35,247 bases of DNA from Chloroflexota bacterium (lineage in GTDB: Bacteria; Chloroflexota; Dehalococcoidia; Lucifugimonadales; Lucifugimonadaceae), in assembly GCA_002718455.1 (NCBI GenBank), contig PBER01000005.1:77085-112331 (forward strand). The letters are read 5' to 3'. Below the pieces are notes generated by a model. The model had not been told where the DNA came from. It worked only from the letters and a program-made list of their open reading frames with translations, and did not search any database. The first letter of the stretch is position 1; every line of letters starts with the position of its first letter. Positions 1 to 7,973 of the stretch are shown here, piece by piece. The position numbers and the translations under genes were made by a program.

Positions 1-286
1 CTTCATCAGGAAAAATTTCTAAGATATCAGGAGGAATTCCATTCTTCCAACCATTATAATAATTAAAGGATAAAACATCGGTGGGATAATTATTATTCAA
101 AAATTTATGATTTAATTTTTTTATTTCAACTTGATCTACCAAATATACATTAATTCGATGGTTATTTGAAATTTTTTCGGATTTTATCGTTTGTATAATG
201 GAATTTAATACGAGACTAGCGTATTCTTTCCATAAATAGGTATTGTCCCAATATATATATTTGTTTCTTCTAGAAATATTTTTCAT
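1..286 (-). CDS. ybeY: YbeY endoribonuclease / rRNA maturation factor (partial, C-terminus off the window)
   Basis: N-terminal 95 residues of a YbeY-family metal-dependent endoribonuclease, which in known bacteria acts in 16S rRNA 3'-end maturation and ribosome quality control. The reading frame begins at an ATG (284-286) and stays open to the window edge. The family signature is visible: LNHKFLNNNYPTDVLSFN at residues 58-75, matching the conserved LN..yR....TDVLSF segment. The catalytic, zinc-binding HGxLHLxGYDH motif would lie beyond position 1 and cannot be checked. The start lies 10 nt after the stop of the upstream small gene, so the two are probably co-transcribed. Identification rests on one strong motif plus correct position within the protein. 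Confidence 0.85.
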   Translation of the reverse strand, partial: MKNISRRNKYIYWDNTYLWKEYASLVLNSIIQTIKSEKISNNHRINVYLVDQVEIKKLNHKFLNNNYPTDVLSFNYYNGWKNGIPPDILEIFPDE

Positions 287-296
287 TTGAAGTTTA

Positions 297-602
297 TTAT
301 TTTATCTGTAAAATTGTTTCTCTAAGTACTCTAATTCTTGAGTATATAGAAGAAAATTTTGGATTTAAATCTACAATATCAGAAGTTAAAGCAACACAAT
401 TATTTATTTTTTCCTTAATATCAATATAAAAAAAATTTTCTATTTCAACATGTGTTCTCAGATCCAACAAAATAGGAGTTATTTTTTCGGAAAATAATAG
501 ATTTATTGTTATATCATTAATCAAAATTGAACGCACTTGAATATCCTCAATTATTGAATCTATTTCAGAGAGTATTTTGATAGTATTCTTGTTTGTTTTC
601 AT
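297..602 (-). CDS. Hypothetical protein, 101 aa, upstream of ybeY
   Basis: I do not recognise this family. The 101-residue product is Ile/Asn/Lys-rich, has no signal peptide or transmembrane segment, and looks like a small soluble alpha/beta protein with a hydrophobic core stretch around residues 20-48 and a basic C-terminal helix (RIRVLRETILQIK). It begins at ATG (600-602) and ends 10 nt before ybeY. That tight spacing, and the absence of a better frame in this interval, argue that it is a real gene co-expressed with ybeY. In many bacteria the gene before ybeY is phoH, but this protein is far too short and has no Walker A motif, so it is not PhoH. Confidence 0.6.
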   Translation of the reverse strand: MKTNKNTIKILSEIDSIIEDIQVRSILINDITINLLFSEKITPILLDLRTHVEIENFFYIDIKEKINNCVALTSDIVDLNPKFSSIYSRIRVLRETILQIK

Positions 603-696
603 TTAAATAATTATGGTTAAAGCTAATTAAATTTTATTCTAATATCGAAAGTCTTTAAAGTTATTTGTAGAATTATAAAGAAAAAAAAAGAATAAA

Positions 697-3600
697 TTGG
701 CAAAATCTAAAGAAATTATAATAAAAGGGGCCAGAGAACATAATCTCAATAACATAAATTTAAAAATACCACGTGAAAAATTTATTGTTATTACAGGTGT
801 ATCTGGTTCAGGAAAAAGTAGTTTAGCATTCGATACTATATATGCTGAGGGACAAAGAAGATATGTAGAATCCTTGTCTGCATATGCAAGGCAGTTTCTA
901 GGAAGAATGGAAAAGCCTGATCTAGATCAAATAGATGGTCTTTCCCCTTCAGTTTCTATAGATCAAAAAGGTGTGTCTAAAAATCCTAGATCAACAGTTG
1001 GAACAGTAACAGAAATTTACGATTATTTAAGATTGCTATACTCTAGAATTGGAATTCCTCATTGTTATAAGTGTGGAAATTTAATAAAAAAGCAAAGCGT
1101 TCAACAAATAACAGATAACATATTACAATTCAAAGAAGATACAAGGTTTTTAGTACTATCTCCAGTAATCAGACATTCTAAAGGCCAACATCTAAAGATT
1201 TTTGAAAATGCCAAGTCAAATGGGTTTGCTAGAGTTAGAGTTGATGGAAAAATTTTTAGCCTCGAAGAAAATTTTAATTTGGATAAAAATAAGTGGCACA
1301 ATATTGAAATAGTTATTGATAGGCTAATAAAAAACAAAGATTTAGATAAAAAAAGAGTTTCAGAATCAGTCGAAACAGCTCTCAAAATAGGGAGTGGTGT
1401 TTTATACGTTGATAAACAAGATGAAGAAGAAAAAGTTTATTCAGAACATTTAGCTTGCATTGATTGTAATATTTCATTATCTGAACTTGAACCTAGAAGT
1501 TTTTCCTTTAATACTCCTTTCGGAGCATGTAATAAATGTTCTGGTTTAGGATTTTCACTAGAAATAGATCCCCATCTTATTATCCCAGATCCTAATAATT
1601 GTATTCAAAATAATGGCATATCAGTTTTAAATGCAGGTCATGTCATTTCTAGCTGGCAAAAAAATAATTTTTACTCAATAATTGAAGAACTTAAACTAAA
1701 CTTAAATATTCCAATTAAAGATTTGCATAAATCTTTATTAAATTTACTTTTATACGGGGTTGTTGATGCAGATTTTCCTAATAAAGAAAAATTAAAAAGC
1801 ATTGAAAATCAATTACTGTATTTTGAAGGATTGATCCCTTCTATAGAAAAAAAATACCTTAACACTGAATCAGATAAAGTTCGTGAAGAAATTATAAAAT
1901 TTATGTCAGAAAGTCCTTGTTCTGAATGTAAAGGGCAAAGGTTAAAGCCTGAAGCATTATCTGTCTTTGTGTTAGGTAAAAACATTATGCAAGCAACTAA
2001 ATTATCAGTTGATGAATGTTACGAATGGATTAATGAAGAAAAAAACTATTCAAATTTATCTGAAAGTGAAAAAACTATTTCAGGAGAAATTTTTAAAGAA
2101 ATAAATTCCAGACTGTCTTTTTTAAGAGAGGTTGGACTAAACTATATTACATTGAACAGAATGTCTTCAACTTTATCAGGAGGAGAAGGACAAAGAATTA
2201 GGCTAGCCACGCAAATAGGAGCCGGCTTAACCGGAGTTTTATATGTTTGTGACGAACCTTCTATAGGGCTTCATCCAATAGATAACAAAAAATTAATAAA
2301 AACGCTCATAAATTTAAAAAACATAGGAAACACAGTAATTGTAGTTGAACATGATGAACAAGTTATGTTATCAGCTGATCATATAATAGACATGGGTCCT
2401 GGAGCAGGAAGTTTTGGTGGAAATGTTATTGCACAAGGTCCTCCAAGTGCTATTAAGGGGAATAAAAATTCATTAACAGGATTATATTTAAGTGGAAAAA
2501 AGAGCATAAAAGTACCAAAAGATAGAAGGTTGAAAAATGATAGCTTTATCAAAATTATTGGAGCTTATGAAAACAATCTAAAAAATATTGATGTTAAAAT
2601 TCCTTTAAAAAAATTTGTTTGTATATCAGGCGTCTCAGGGTCTGGCAAAAGCACATTGATTAATGAAATCTTAGCTAAAGCTTTACTACAGCAAATTGCG
2701 AAAAAGGGAATTCGTCCGGGCAAATATAATACTATTGAAGGTCTTAACAATATAGATAAAGCAATAATTATAGATCAATCACCAATAGGAAGAACTCCTA
2801 GATCCAATCCTGCAACCTATACAGGTATATTTACTCCCGTAAGAGAACTTTATTCAAAAATGCCTGAAGCTCAAAGTCGTGGTTATAAACCAGGGAGATT
2901 TTCTTTTAACGTAAAAGGAGGAAGATGTGAACATTGTTCCGGTGCAGGATATAAAGAAATAGAAATGCAATTTTTACCAGATGTAACTGTCCCTTGTGAA
3001 ATTTGCAAAGGAAAAAGATATAACGAAGATGCTCTTCAAATAAAATTTAAAGGTTTTTCAATTGCAGAAATATTAGACAAAACAGTTACTGAAGCATCTG
3101 ATATTTTTGTTAATATTCCAAATGTAAAAAACAAATTGGACACCCTAAATAAAGTTGGGTTGGGATATATAAAATTAGGTCAGCCTGCAACAACACTATC
3201 TGGAGGAGAAGCTCAGAGAATAAAACTAGGTACAGAATTATCAAAACGTTCCACAGGTAATACATTTTATATTTTAGATGAACCAACAACTGGGTTGTCT
3301 TTTGATGATTGTTCAAAATTATTAAATGTTCTTCATTCACTTGTAGATAATGGAAATTCTGTAGTAGTTATAGAACATAATTTAGACATAATAAAAAATG
3401 CAGATTGGATAATAGAATTAGGACCTGAAGCAGGAGATAAAGGAGGTTACATAATTTGTGAAGGAACTCCTGAGTATATTGCTTCTACCACTACTGCAAC
3501 GGGAGTGTATTTATCTAATGTACCAAATCTTGTTCCTAATAAAAAATCTAAAGGAAATCTAATTAAAAATATTAAAACAATAGAAAAAAAAGAAAGTATT

Positions 3601-3702
3601 AATGATTTCGATTTTATACCTGAAAGACCCAAAAACTTAAAAATCAAGAAAAGAAAATATAGTTTAAGTAGATGGCGGAGAAGGAGAGCTTTAAGGGTTT
3701 AA
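697..3702 (+). CDS. uvrA: UvrABC excinuclease subunit A, with basic C-terminal tail
   Basis: DNA damage recognition ATPase of nucleotide excision repair, which loads UvrB at lesions. Two ABC-type ATPase modules are complete: Walker A GVSGSGKSS at 34-42 and GVSGSGKST at about 645-653; signatures LSGGE at 493-497 and 834-838; Walker B DEPS and DEPT following each. Zinc-binding CxxC pairs are present (HCYKCG, CIDC/CNKC, CSEC, CEHC/CEIC). The start is TTG (697-699); no better in-frame start keeps the MAKSKEIIIKGAREHNL N-terminus. At 1001 aa it exceeds the usual roughly 940-960. The excess is a C-terminal extension from about residue 945 ending in an Arg-rich segment (SLSRWRRRRALRV). S868 occupies the position that is usually His in the second D-loop (TTGLH to TTGLS). 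I see no LexA-type operator upstream. Confidence 0.97.
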   Translation: MAKSKEIIIKGAREHNLNNINLKIPREKFIVITGVSGSGKSSLAFDTIYAEGQRRYVESLSAYARQFLGRMEKPDLDQIDGLSPSVSIDQKGVSKNPRSTVGTVTEIYDYLRLLYSRIGIPHCYKCGNLIKKQSVQQITDNILQFKEDTRFLVLSPVIRHSKGQHLKIFENAKSNGFARVRVDGKIFSLEENFNLDKNKWHNIEIVIDRLIKNKDLDKKRVSESVETALKIGSGVLYVDKQDEEEKVYSEHLACIDCNISLSELEPRSFSFNTPFGACNKCSGLGFSLEIDPHLIIPDPNNCIQNNGISVLNAGHVISSWQKNNFYSIIEELKLNLNIPIKDLHKSLLNLLLYGVVDADFPNKEKLKSIENQLLYFEGLIPSIEKKYLNTESDKVREEIIKFMSESPCSECKGQRLKPEALSVFVLGKNIMQATKLSVDECYEWINEEKNYSNLSESEKTISGEIFKEINSRLSFLREVGLNYITLNRMSSTLSGGEGQRIRLATQIGAGLTGVLYVCDEPSIGLHPIDNKKLIKTLINLKNIGNTVIVVEHDEQVMLSADHIIDMGPGAGSFGGNVIAQGPPSAIKGNKNSLTGLYLSGKKSIKVPKDRRLKNDSFIKIIGAYENNLKNIDVKIPLKKFVCISGVSGSGKSTLINEILAKALLQQIAKKGIRPGKYNTIEGLNNIDKAIIIDQSPIGRTPRSNPATYTGIFTPVRELYSKMPEAQSRGYKPGRFSFNVKGGRCEHCSGAGYKEIEMQFLPDVTVPCEICKGKRYNEDALQIKFKGFSIAEILDKTVTEASDIFVNIPNVKNKLDTLNKVGLGYIKLGQPATTLSGGEAQRIKLGTELSKRSTGNTFYILDEPTTGLSFDDCSKLLNVLHSLVDNGNSVVVIEHNLDIIKNADWIIELGPEAGDKGGYIICEGTPEYIASTTTATGVYLSNVPNLVPNKKSKGNLIKNIKTIEKKESINDFDFIPERPKNLKIKKRKYSLSRWRRRRALRV

Positions 3703-4886
3703 TTATTTATGACCACTTTATCTTCTTTTTCAACTTTTTCTTGGTCAAGTTCCATTGAAAGGCCATTCCTTGTCGGTATTCTAAATTGACCTTGCACTGG
3801 GATTTCTGGGTATTTTAAAAAATGTTGGTGTACAATATTCCATTTAATCAAAAATTCTTGATAAGGAGTATGAATAGGAATTTGTGAGAGAGAAAAGTGT
3901 AAAGTTGCATTTGATGAATGCCCATGAGGAATAATTATCAGATCATATGTACTAGCTAAGTTTGCAATTTTCATTACTTCAGATAATCCCCCTGCCCAAT
4001 AAATATCTGGTTGAAGAATATCTAATGCTTTTTTCTCTAAAAATCTAAACATTCCCCATCTGGTGTATTCATGTTCTGCACCAGATAGAGGAATATTGAT
4101 TTTTTCTTTTATTTTTTTATAAATATCGATACGATCAGGCATTACAACTTCTTCTAACCAAAATGGTCTAAAAGGTTCTATATTTCGTGCTAATTCTAAA
4201 ACATATTGATAATCCATTGATTGCCAACAATCTAACATAATGTCATAATCTTCCCCAAGTGTGTTTCTAAGGGTTTCTACAAGCTCTATATTTTTTTTCA
4301 AACCTTCTTTGCCAGACATAGGCCCATATCTAAAAAACCATTTTTGTGCATCAAAACCTTTTGCTTTGTACGCTAAAGCTCTTTCAGCAACTAAACTCAT
4401 ATCAGTCACACTAAAACCAAGCATAGAAGCATAAGCAGGTATGGAATTCCTAGTTGGTCCTCCAATTAAATTATAAATTGGTGTATTGAAATATTTACCT
4501 TTGATATCCCATAAAGCGCAATCTATTGCACTAATTGCTTGCATGGTTATACCTTGTCTCCCATGAACACTTAATCGATGCATTTGATCCCACAATAATT
4601 CAATTGCTAATGGATCTTTTCCTAATATAATTTCTGATAGATTTTTCTCTATGATAAATGCCTGTTGTTCATCTATTGGACCTGCAATTCCAGAAAGATC
4701 ATTGTCAGTATAAATCTCTATAAAAATGGATTCAGTTAAAAATTTCCCTTTTTTGTTTGTTTCTCTTTGTTCAATTTCGTATTCTGGATAAATATCAATA
4801 GGTCTAACCAATCTTTCTTCCCAGAATTGCCCATCGAAATTTATTGTTCCAAATAGCTTTCTAATTATTATTTTTGTTATTTTCAT
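3699..4886 (-). CDS. Enolase-superfamily dehydratase, L-rhamnonate dehydratase-like
   Basis: A mandelate racemase/muconate lactonizing enzyme family member of 395 aa, full length for the family. Metal-ligand candidates follow the expected barrel-strand spacing: D219 in MLDCWQSMD, E245/E246 in FWLEEVVMPD, and E271/E273 in GAEHEYTRWG. A catalytic His is at 321 in PHGHSSNATLHF. The DCW..D, GEHE-TRWG-like and PHG.S...HF motifs and the FFRYGP segment are characteristic of the L-rhamnonate dehydratase subgroup, which converts L-rhamnonate and related 6-deoxy sugar acids to 2-keto-3-deoxy acids. The exact substrate cannot be read from the sequence; other acid sugars are possible. Its stop codon interlocks with that of uvrA (shared TTAA at 3699-3702). 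It is divergently oriented from the CoA-transferase genes. Confidence 0.85.
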   Translation of the reverse strand: MKITKIIIRKLFGTINFDGQFWEERLVRPIDIYPEYEIEQRETNKKGKFLTESIFIEIYTDNDLSGIAGPIDEQQAFIIEKNLSEIILGKDPLAIELLWDQMHRLSVHGRQGITMQAISAIDCALWDIKGKYFNTPIYNLIGGPTRNSIPAYASMLGFSVTDMSLVAERALAYKAKGFDAQKWFFRYGPMSGKEGLKKNIELVETLRNTLGEDYDIMLDCWQSMDYQYVLELARNIEPFRPFWLEEVVMPDRIDIYKKIKEKINIPLSGAEHEYTRWGMFRFLEKKALDILQPDIYWAGGLSEVMKIANLASTYDLIIIPHGHSSNATLHFSLSQIPIHTPYQEFLIKWNIVHQHFLKYPEIPVQGQFRIPTRNGLSMELDQEKVEKEDKVVINN

Positions 4887-4946
4887 AATTTACATTCAAT
4901 TCTTTTGTTTATATCCAAATCAATATCAGAATTTATATTTTCATGT

Positions 4947-4958
4947 GTCAAATCTGAC
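4947..4958. promoter_or_regulatory. Small inverted repeat in divergent intergenic region
   Basis: GTCA-AATC-TGAC is a perfect 4-bp-arm inverted repeat between the divergent dehydratase (-) and CoA-transferase (+) genes. The GT...AC pattern resembles a minimal GntR-type operator, but it is short and single-copy, so this is a weak candidate. Confidence 0.2.
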
Positions 4959-5055
4959 TATCTTATATGATCAATTAATATAAAATCAGTAAAGTTTAAT
5001 GGCATAATATGTTTATAAATTTAAATTATTAAAAATATACAAAAATATAACCAAA

Positions 5056-5778
5056 ATGAAAGAGTTAAAAATATTTAATTCGTATAAAGATGCAGTAAAA
5101 GATTTAAAAAATGGCATCAGCATAATGATTGGTGGCTTTGGAGGAGAAGGAGGACAGCCAACTAATTTAATGCTTGCATTAAGAAACTCAAATATTAAAA
5201 AATTAACATTGATCGGCAATGTAGCAGGTATATCAATGACCACCGGATATGGTTGGACTAATAAAAAAGAAGCCATAGATCAAAGTATTTTTTTTAAAAA
5301 TAAGCAGGTAAGAAAAATTATCTGTTCTTTTCCTATCCCAGCTAAACAAAAACCCATTTCAGAAATTGAAAAAGCTTGGAAAAATAAAGAAACAATTGTT
5401 GAAGTTATACCTCAAGGAACTTTAGCTGAAAAAATAAGAGCAGGGGGATCCGGAATTCCCGCTTTCTATACTAAAACTGGACTAGGTACTATAGTTGAAA
5501 AAAATAAAGAAAAGAAAATAATTAATGGGAAAAAATATTTACTCGAACATGCATTACAAGCTGATGTGGCTCTCATAAAAGCGGAAATAGCTGATGAGTT
5601 TGGAAATTTGATTTATAAAGGTACATCAAGAGCTTTTAATCCTATAATGGCTATGGCTGCTAAATTAACAATAGTAGAGGTAGAAAAAATAATTCCATCA
5701 CAGGAAATCGATCCCGAAAGAATAGGAACTCCTGGTATTTATGTAAATCGTTTAGTGTGTGTAAAAAAAACAATATGA
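5056..5778 (+). CDS. Family I CoA-transferase, subunit A (3-oxoacid CoA-transferase-like)
   Basis: Alpha subunit of a heteromeric family I CoA-transferase, which moves CoA between acyl-CoA and a free carboxylic acid. At 240 aa it matches AtoD/ScoA-type subunits. The glycine-rich CoA-binding loop MIGGFGGEGGQPTNL (residues 24-38) replaces the common GGFGLCGIPENL. The PQGTLAEKIRAGGSGIPAFYT segment (about 119-139) and the G..YKGTSRAFNP segment (193-202) are typical. It is followed by subunit B with a 4-nt ATGA overlap, indicating translational coupling and stoichiometric assembly. The loop variant suggests a substrate other than acetoacetate. No clear Shine-Dalgarno sequence precedes the ATG. Confidence 0.88.
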   Translation: MKELKIFNSYKDAVKDLKNGISIMIGGFGGEGGQPTNLMLALRNSNIKKLTLIGNVAGISMTTGYGWTNKKEAIDQSIFFKNKQVRKIICSFPIPAKQKPISEIEKAWKNKETIVEVIPQGTLAEKIRAGGSGIPAFYTKTGLGTIVEKNKEKKIINGKKYLLEHALQADVALIKAEIADEFGNLIYKGTSRAFNPIMAMAAKLTIVEVEKIIPSQEIDPERIGTPGIYVNRLVCVKKTI

Positions 5779-6452
5779 ACTATCCTAAAAAATTAACTAA
5801 AGAAGATATTGCTTACAGAGCATCAATTGAATTACCAAAAAATTCTTACGTAAATTTAGGGATAGGGTTACCTTCTCTCTGTGCAAAATATATTGATAAA
5901 AAAAGAAATATAAGATTTCAGGCAGAAAATGGTGTTATAGGATTTAGTGAATTAGCTGATCAAAGAACTCTTGACCCTAATTTAATGGATGCAGGTGGTC
6001 AATTTTTATCAAGAGTGCCAGGGCTTGCTTTTTTTGATTCTGCTGAATCTTTCGATATGATACGAGGAGGACATATTGATATAAGTGTTTTGGGAGGATT
6101 ACAAGTTTCGAATAAAGGGGATTTGGCAAATTGGATGATAGAATCTAGGGGCATTGGATCAATTGGAGGAGCAATGGATCTAGTTGCAGGTGCAAAACAA
6201 GTTATCATCACAATGGAGCACGTAACAAAAAACAATGAATTTAAGATTTTAGAAAAATGCAATTATCCTTTAACAGGCAAAAAATGTGTAAATAAAATAG
6301 TAACCGATATTGCTGTTATGGATGTTATTAAACAAGGTCTTCTTTTAAGAGAAATAGCCCCTGGATGGAATTATGAAATGATACAATCTCTAACAGGAGC
6401 AAAGTTAATCAAAAACAAAGACATTAAAATATATAAAGTTAGAAGGAGCTAA
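5775..6452 (+). CDS. Family I CoA-transferase, subunit B
   Basis: Beta subunit of the heteromeric CoA-transferase, 225 aa from the ATG at 5775. The catalytic glutamate that forms the glutamyl-CoA thioester is visible as E51 in QAENGVIG. The downstream LMDAGGQFLSRVPGLAFFDSAESFDMIRGGHIDISVLGGLQV region is standard for the family (quoted here by description: residues about 70-112). The ATG overlaps the subunit A stop (ATGA at 5775-5778), which supports this start over an upstream in-frame GTG at 5757. The three-gene set A, B and NIPSNAP protein looks like one transcription unit; the NIPSNAP gene begins 4 nt after this stop. Confidence 0.9.
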   Translation: MNYPKKLTKEDIAYRASIELPKNSYVNLGIGLPSLCAKYIDKKRNIRFQAENGVIGFSELADQRTLDPNLMDAGGQFLSRVPGLAFFDSAESFDMIRGGHIDISVLGGLQVSNKGDLANWMIESRGIGSIGGAMDLVAGAKQVIITMEHVTKNNEFKILEKCNYPLTGKKCVNKIVTDIAVMDVIKQGLLLREIAPGWNYEMIQSLTGAKLIKNKDIKIYKVRRS

Positions 6453-6456
6453 ATAA

Positions 6457-6750
6457 ATGTATGCACATTTAAGAATATATACAGTTAATAAAGGAATGAT
6501 GGATGCTTGGCTAAATTTATTTAAAGAAAAACTTATCCCGTTATTAACTGAAGTGGGTATAAAAGTAGAATCAACGTGGGTGAATGAAGAAAGATCTCAA
6601 TTTATTTGGATAAGATCTTACGGTAATAATAAAGAAGAGATTGTTACTAAAGAAAAAAAGTTTTATGGAACAAAATGGTGGATAGACAATGTAGATATGG
6701 TTCGCAGTCATTTAGCTCATAGAGAAATAATAGATATCATTGCTAATTAA
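6457..6750 (+). CDS. NIPSNAP-family protein
   Basis: A 97-aa dimeric alpha/beta barrel protein of the NIPSNAP type. Diagnostic features are the N-terminal LRIYTVNKGMMDAWLNLFKEKLIPL (described: strand, turn, amphipathic helix) and the second repeat element TWVNEERSQFIWIRSY. A good AGAAGGAG ribosome-binding site precedes the ATG. Family members are small, often of unknown catalytic role, and frequently sit beside catabolic or CoA-dependent genes; placement directly after a CoA-transferase pair suggests an accessory role there. Its stop codon interlocks with the convergent fmt stop (TTAA at 6747-6750). Confidence 0.85.
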   Translation: MYAHLRIYTVNKGMMDAWLNLFKEKLIPLLTEVGIKVESTWVNEERSQFIWIRSYGNNKEEIVTKEKKFYGTKWWIDNVDMVRSHLAHREIIDIIAN

Positions 6751-7664
6751 CCTAAAACTATATTTGAAATATCAAAGTTCTTAAAGTAAGAATATGCGCT
6801 GTTTATTTTTTTCCCTTCCAATTGAATGTTTGATATAAGAATTTTTTTTGTGGAAGTATCAACATAGACTTTGTTGTTTTTAACATAAATTTTCCCCGGA
6901 GTGGTGGAATCTAAAATTGTTTGTTTTAAGTCTAATATTTTTATTTTTTTTGTATTATGAAAAGTATACAAGCCCGGCCACTTTGAATATGCTCTAATTT
7001 TAGCATTTAGTTGCAAAGAGGTTTCATGCCAACTGATTTCTCCATCTTTTTTGGAAATTAATTTTGTATATGTTGCTAAATCATTATTTTGTTTAGAAAG
7101 ACTATGAGTATTATCAAATAAATTTTGTATAGATCTATTTATTTTTTTGGAGGCACTAAAGAAAATTTTATCAGTTAAAGATTCTGTGGTGTCTTTGTCT
7201 TCAATTTTTATAGGTGTACTGTTGAATAAAATATCTCCGGTATCAATACCTTCATCCATTTTAATAAATGTAAATCCAGTATGAACATCTAAATTTTTTA
7301 TTGAATATTGAACGGGAGAAGGACCACGATATTGCGGTAATAAAGAAGGATGTATATTTATCGTTCCAAACTTTGGTATAGATAAAACTTTTTTATTTAA
7401 AATTCTGCCATATGCACAGACAACAAAAATATCTGGCTGCATACTATAAAGATTTTGGATAAATGAAGAATCAAAACTCTTAGGAGTTAAATAATCTATA
7501 CTTTCATAATTTGAAAAGGCTTCTAATTTGGATTCATTTCGTTTTCTTCTTGACAAAGAGAGTATAGAAGATTTTGAAATGATTAAGGCCAAATCAAATC
7601 TACTATATATTTTTTTAACTATTGGTAAACACGACGAAGGTGTTCCAAAAAAAACTATACGCAT
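6747..7664 (-). CDS. fmt: Methionyl-tRNA formyltransferase
   Basis: Formylates initiator Met-tRNA using 10-formyl-THF. At 305 aa it is slightly short of the usual 310-315. The catalytic triad is in place: N103 and H105 in INIHPSLLPQYRG and D141 in MDEGIDTGDI, equivalent to E. coli N108/H110/D146. The N-terminal Rossmann start MRIVFFGTP and the C-terminal beta-barrel domain (KIRAYSKWPGLYTFHN onward) are both present. It is usually next to def or priA; here it stands alone, divergent from dnaA and convergent with the NIPSNAP gene. Confidence 0.95.
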   Translation of the reverse strand: MRIVFFGTPSSCLPIVKKIYSRFDLALIISKSSILSLSRRKRNESKLEAFSNYESIDYLTPKSFDSSFIQNLYSMQPDIFVVCAYGRILNKKVLSIPKFGTINIHPSLLPQYRGPSPVQYSIKNLDVHTGFTFIKMDEGIDTGDILFNSTPIKIEDKDTTESLTDKIFFSASKKINRSIQNLFDNTHSLSKQNNDLATYTKLISKKDGEISWHETSLQLNAKIRAYSKWPGLYTFHNTKKIKILDLKQTILDSTTPGKIYVKNNKVYVDTSTKKILISNIQLEGKKINSAYSYFKNFDISNIVLG

Positions 7665-7860
7665 TTTGTATCCAAAAATTTTAATTTTCTTTTTAATGCT
7701 TGTGCGTTTAATGATAAAATTTTTCGTCTCCAGTTTATAACATTTAGTAAAAAATAAAAAAAGTTATTTTTTAATTTAATTTATTATTAAAATACATTAT
7801 TAAAGGCTTTTTTTTATTAATAATTATGTTATTTTTTTTTTAGCGATCAATCAATCATGA

Positions 7861-7893
7861 TTTCTTTAATTATATAAAAGAAATTGTTTTTTT
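7861..7893 (+). terminator. AT-rich hairpin plus T run in dnaA leader (possible attenuator)
   Basis: TTTCTTT (7861-7867) pairs with AAAGAAA (7877-7883) across a 9-nt loop, followed by TTG and a run of seven T. The stem is all weak pairs apart from one G-C, so termination would be inefficient at best. It would only matter if dnaA transcription starts upstream of it. Confidence 0.25.
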
Positions 7894-7911
7894 AATCGAA
7901 AAAAGACATTC

Positions 7912-7927
7912 GTCGCGGTGTAGTCGC
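7912..7927. repeat. GTCGC direct repeat, 11-bp spacing
   Basis: GTCGC occurs at 7912-7916 and 7923-7927 in an isolated GC-rich patch about 50 bp before dnaA. One helical turn between the copies is typical of a protein-binding site. The protein is unknown. Confidence 0.35.
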
Positions 7928-7973
7928 AATAAATTATTATGTATAGTTTTTTAATTTTTTAAAGGAGAAAACT

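Larger units (their letters stand above)
7665..7973. promoter_or_regulatory. dnaA upstream region (fmt-dnaA divergent spacer)
   Basis: This 309-bp, extremely AT-rich spacer must hold the divergent fmt and dnaA promoters. I see no consensus TTATCCACA DnaA boxes. It does contain long T tracts; three tandem ATCA units leading into the palindrome AATCATGATT (7853-7862); an AT hairpin followed by a T run (7861-7893); and a small GC-rich island with two GTCGC copies 11 bp apart (7912-7916 and 7923-7927). An AAAGGAG Shine-Dalgarno at 7961-7967 serves dnaA. Promoter elements are too ambiguous in this composition to assign. Confidence 0.5.

Noticed and set aside
5757-5774. Upstream GTG start for CoA-transferase subunit B
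   Set aside because: The ATG at 5775 forms a standard ATGA overlap with subunit A and gives the family-typical N-terminus.
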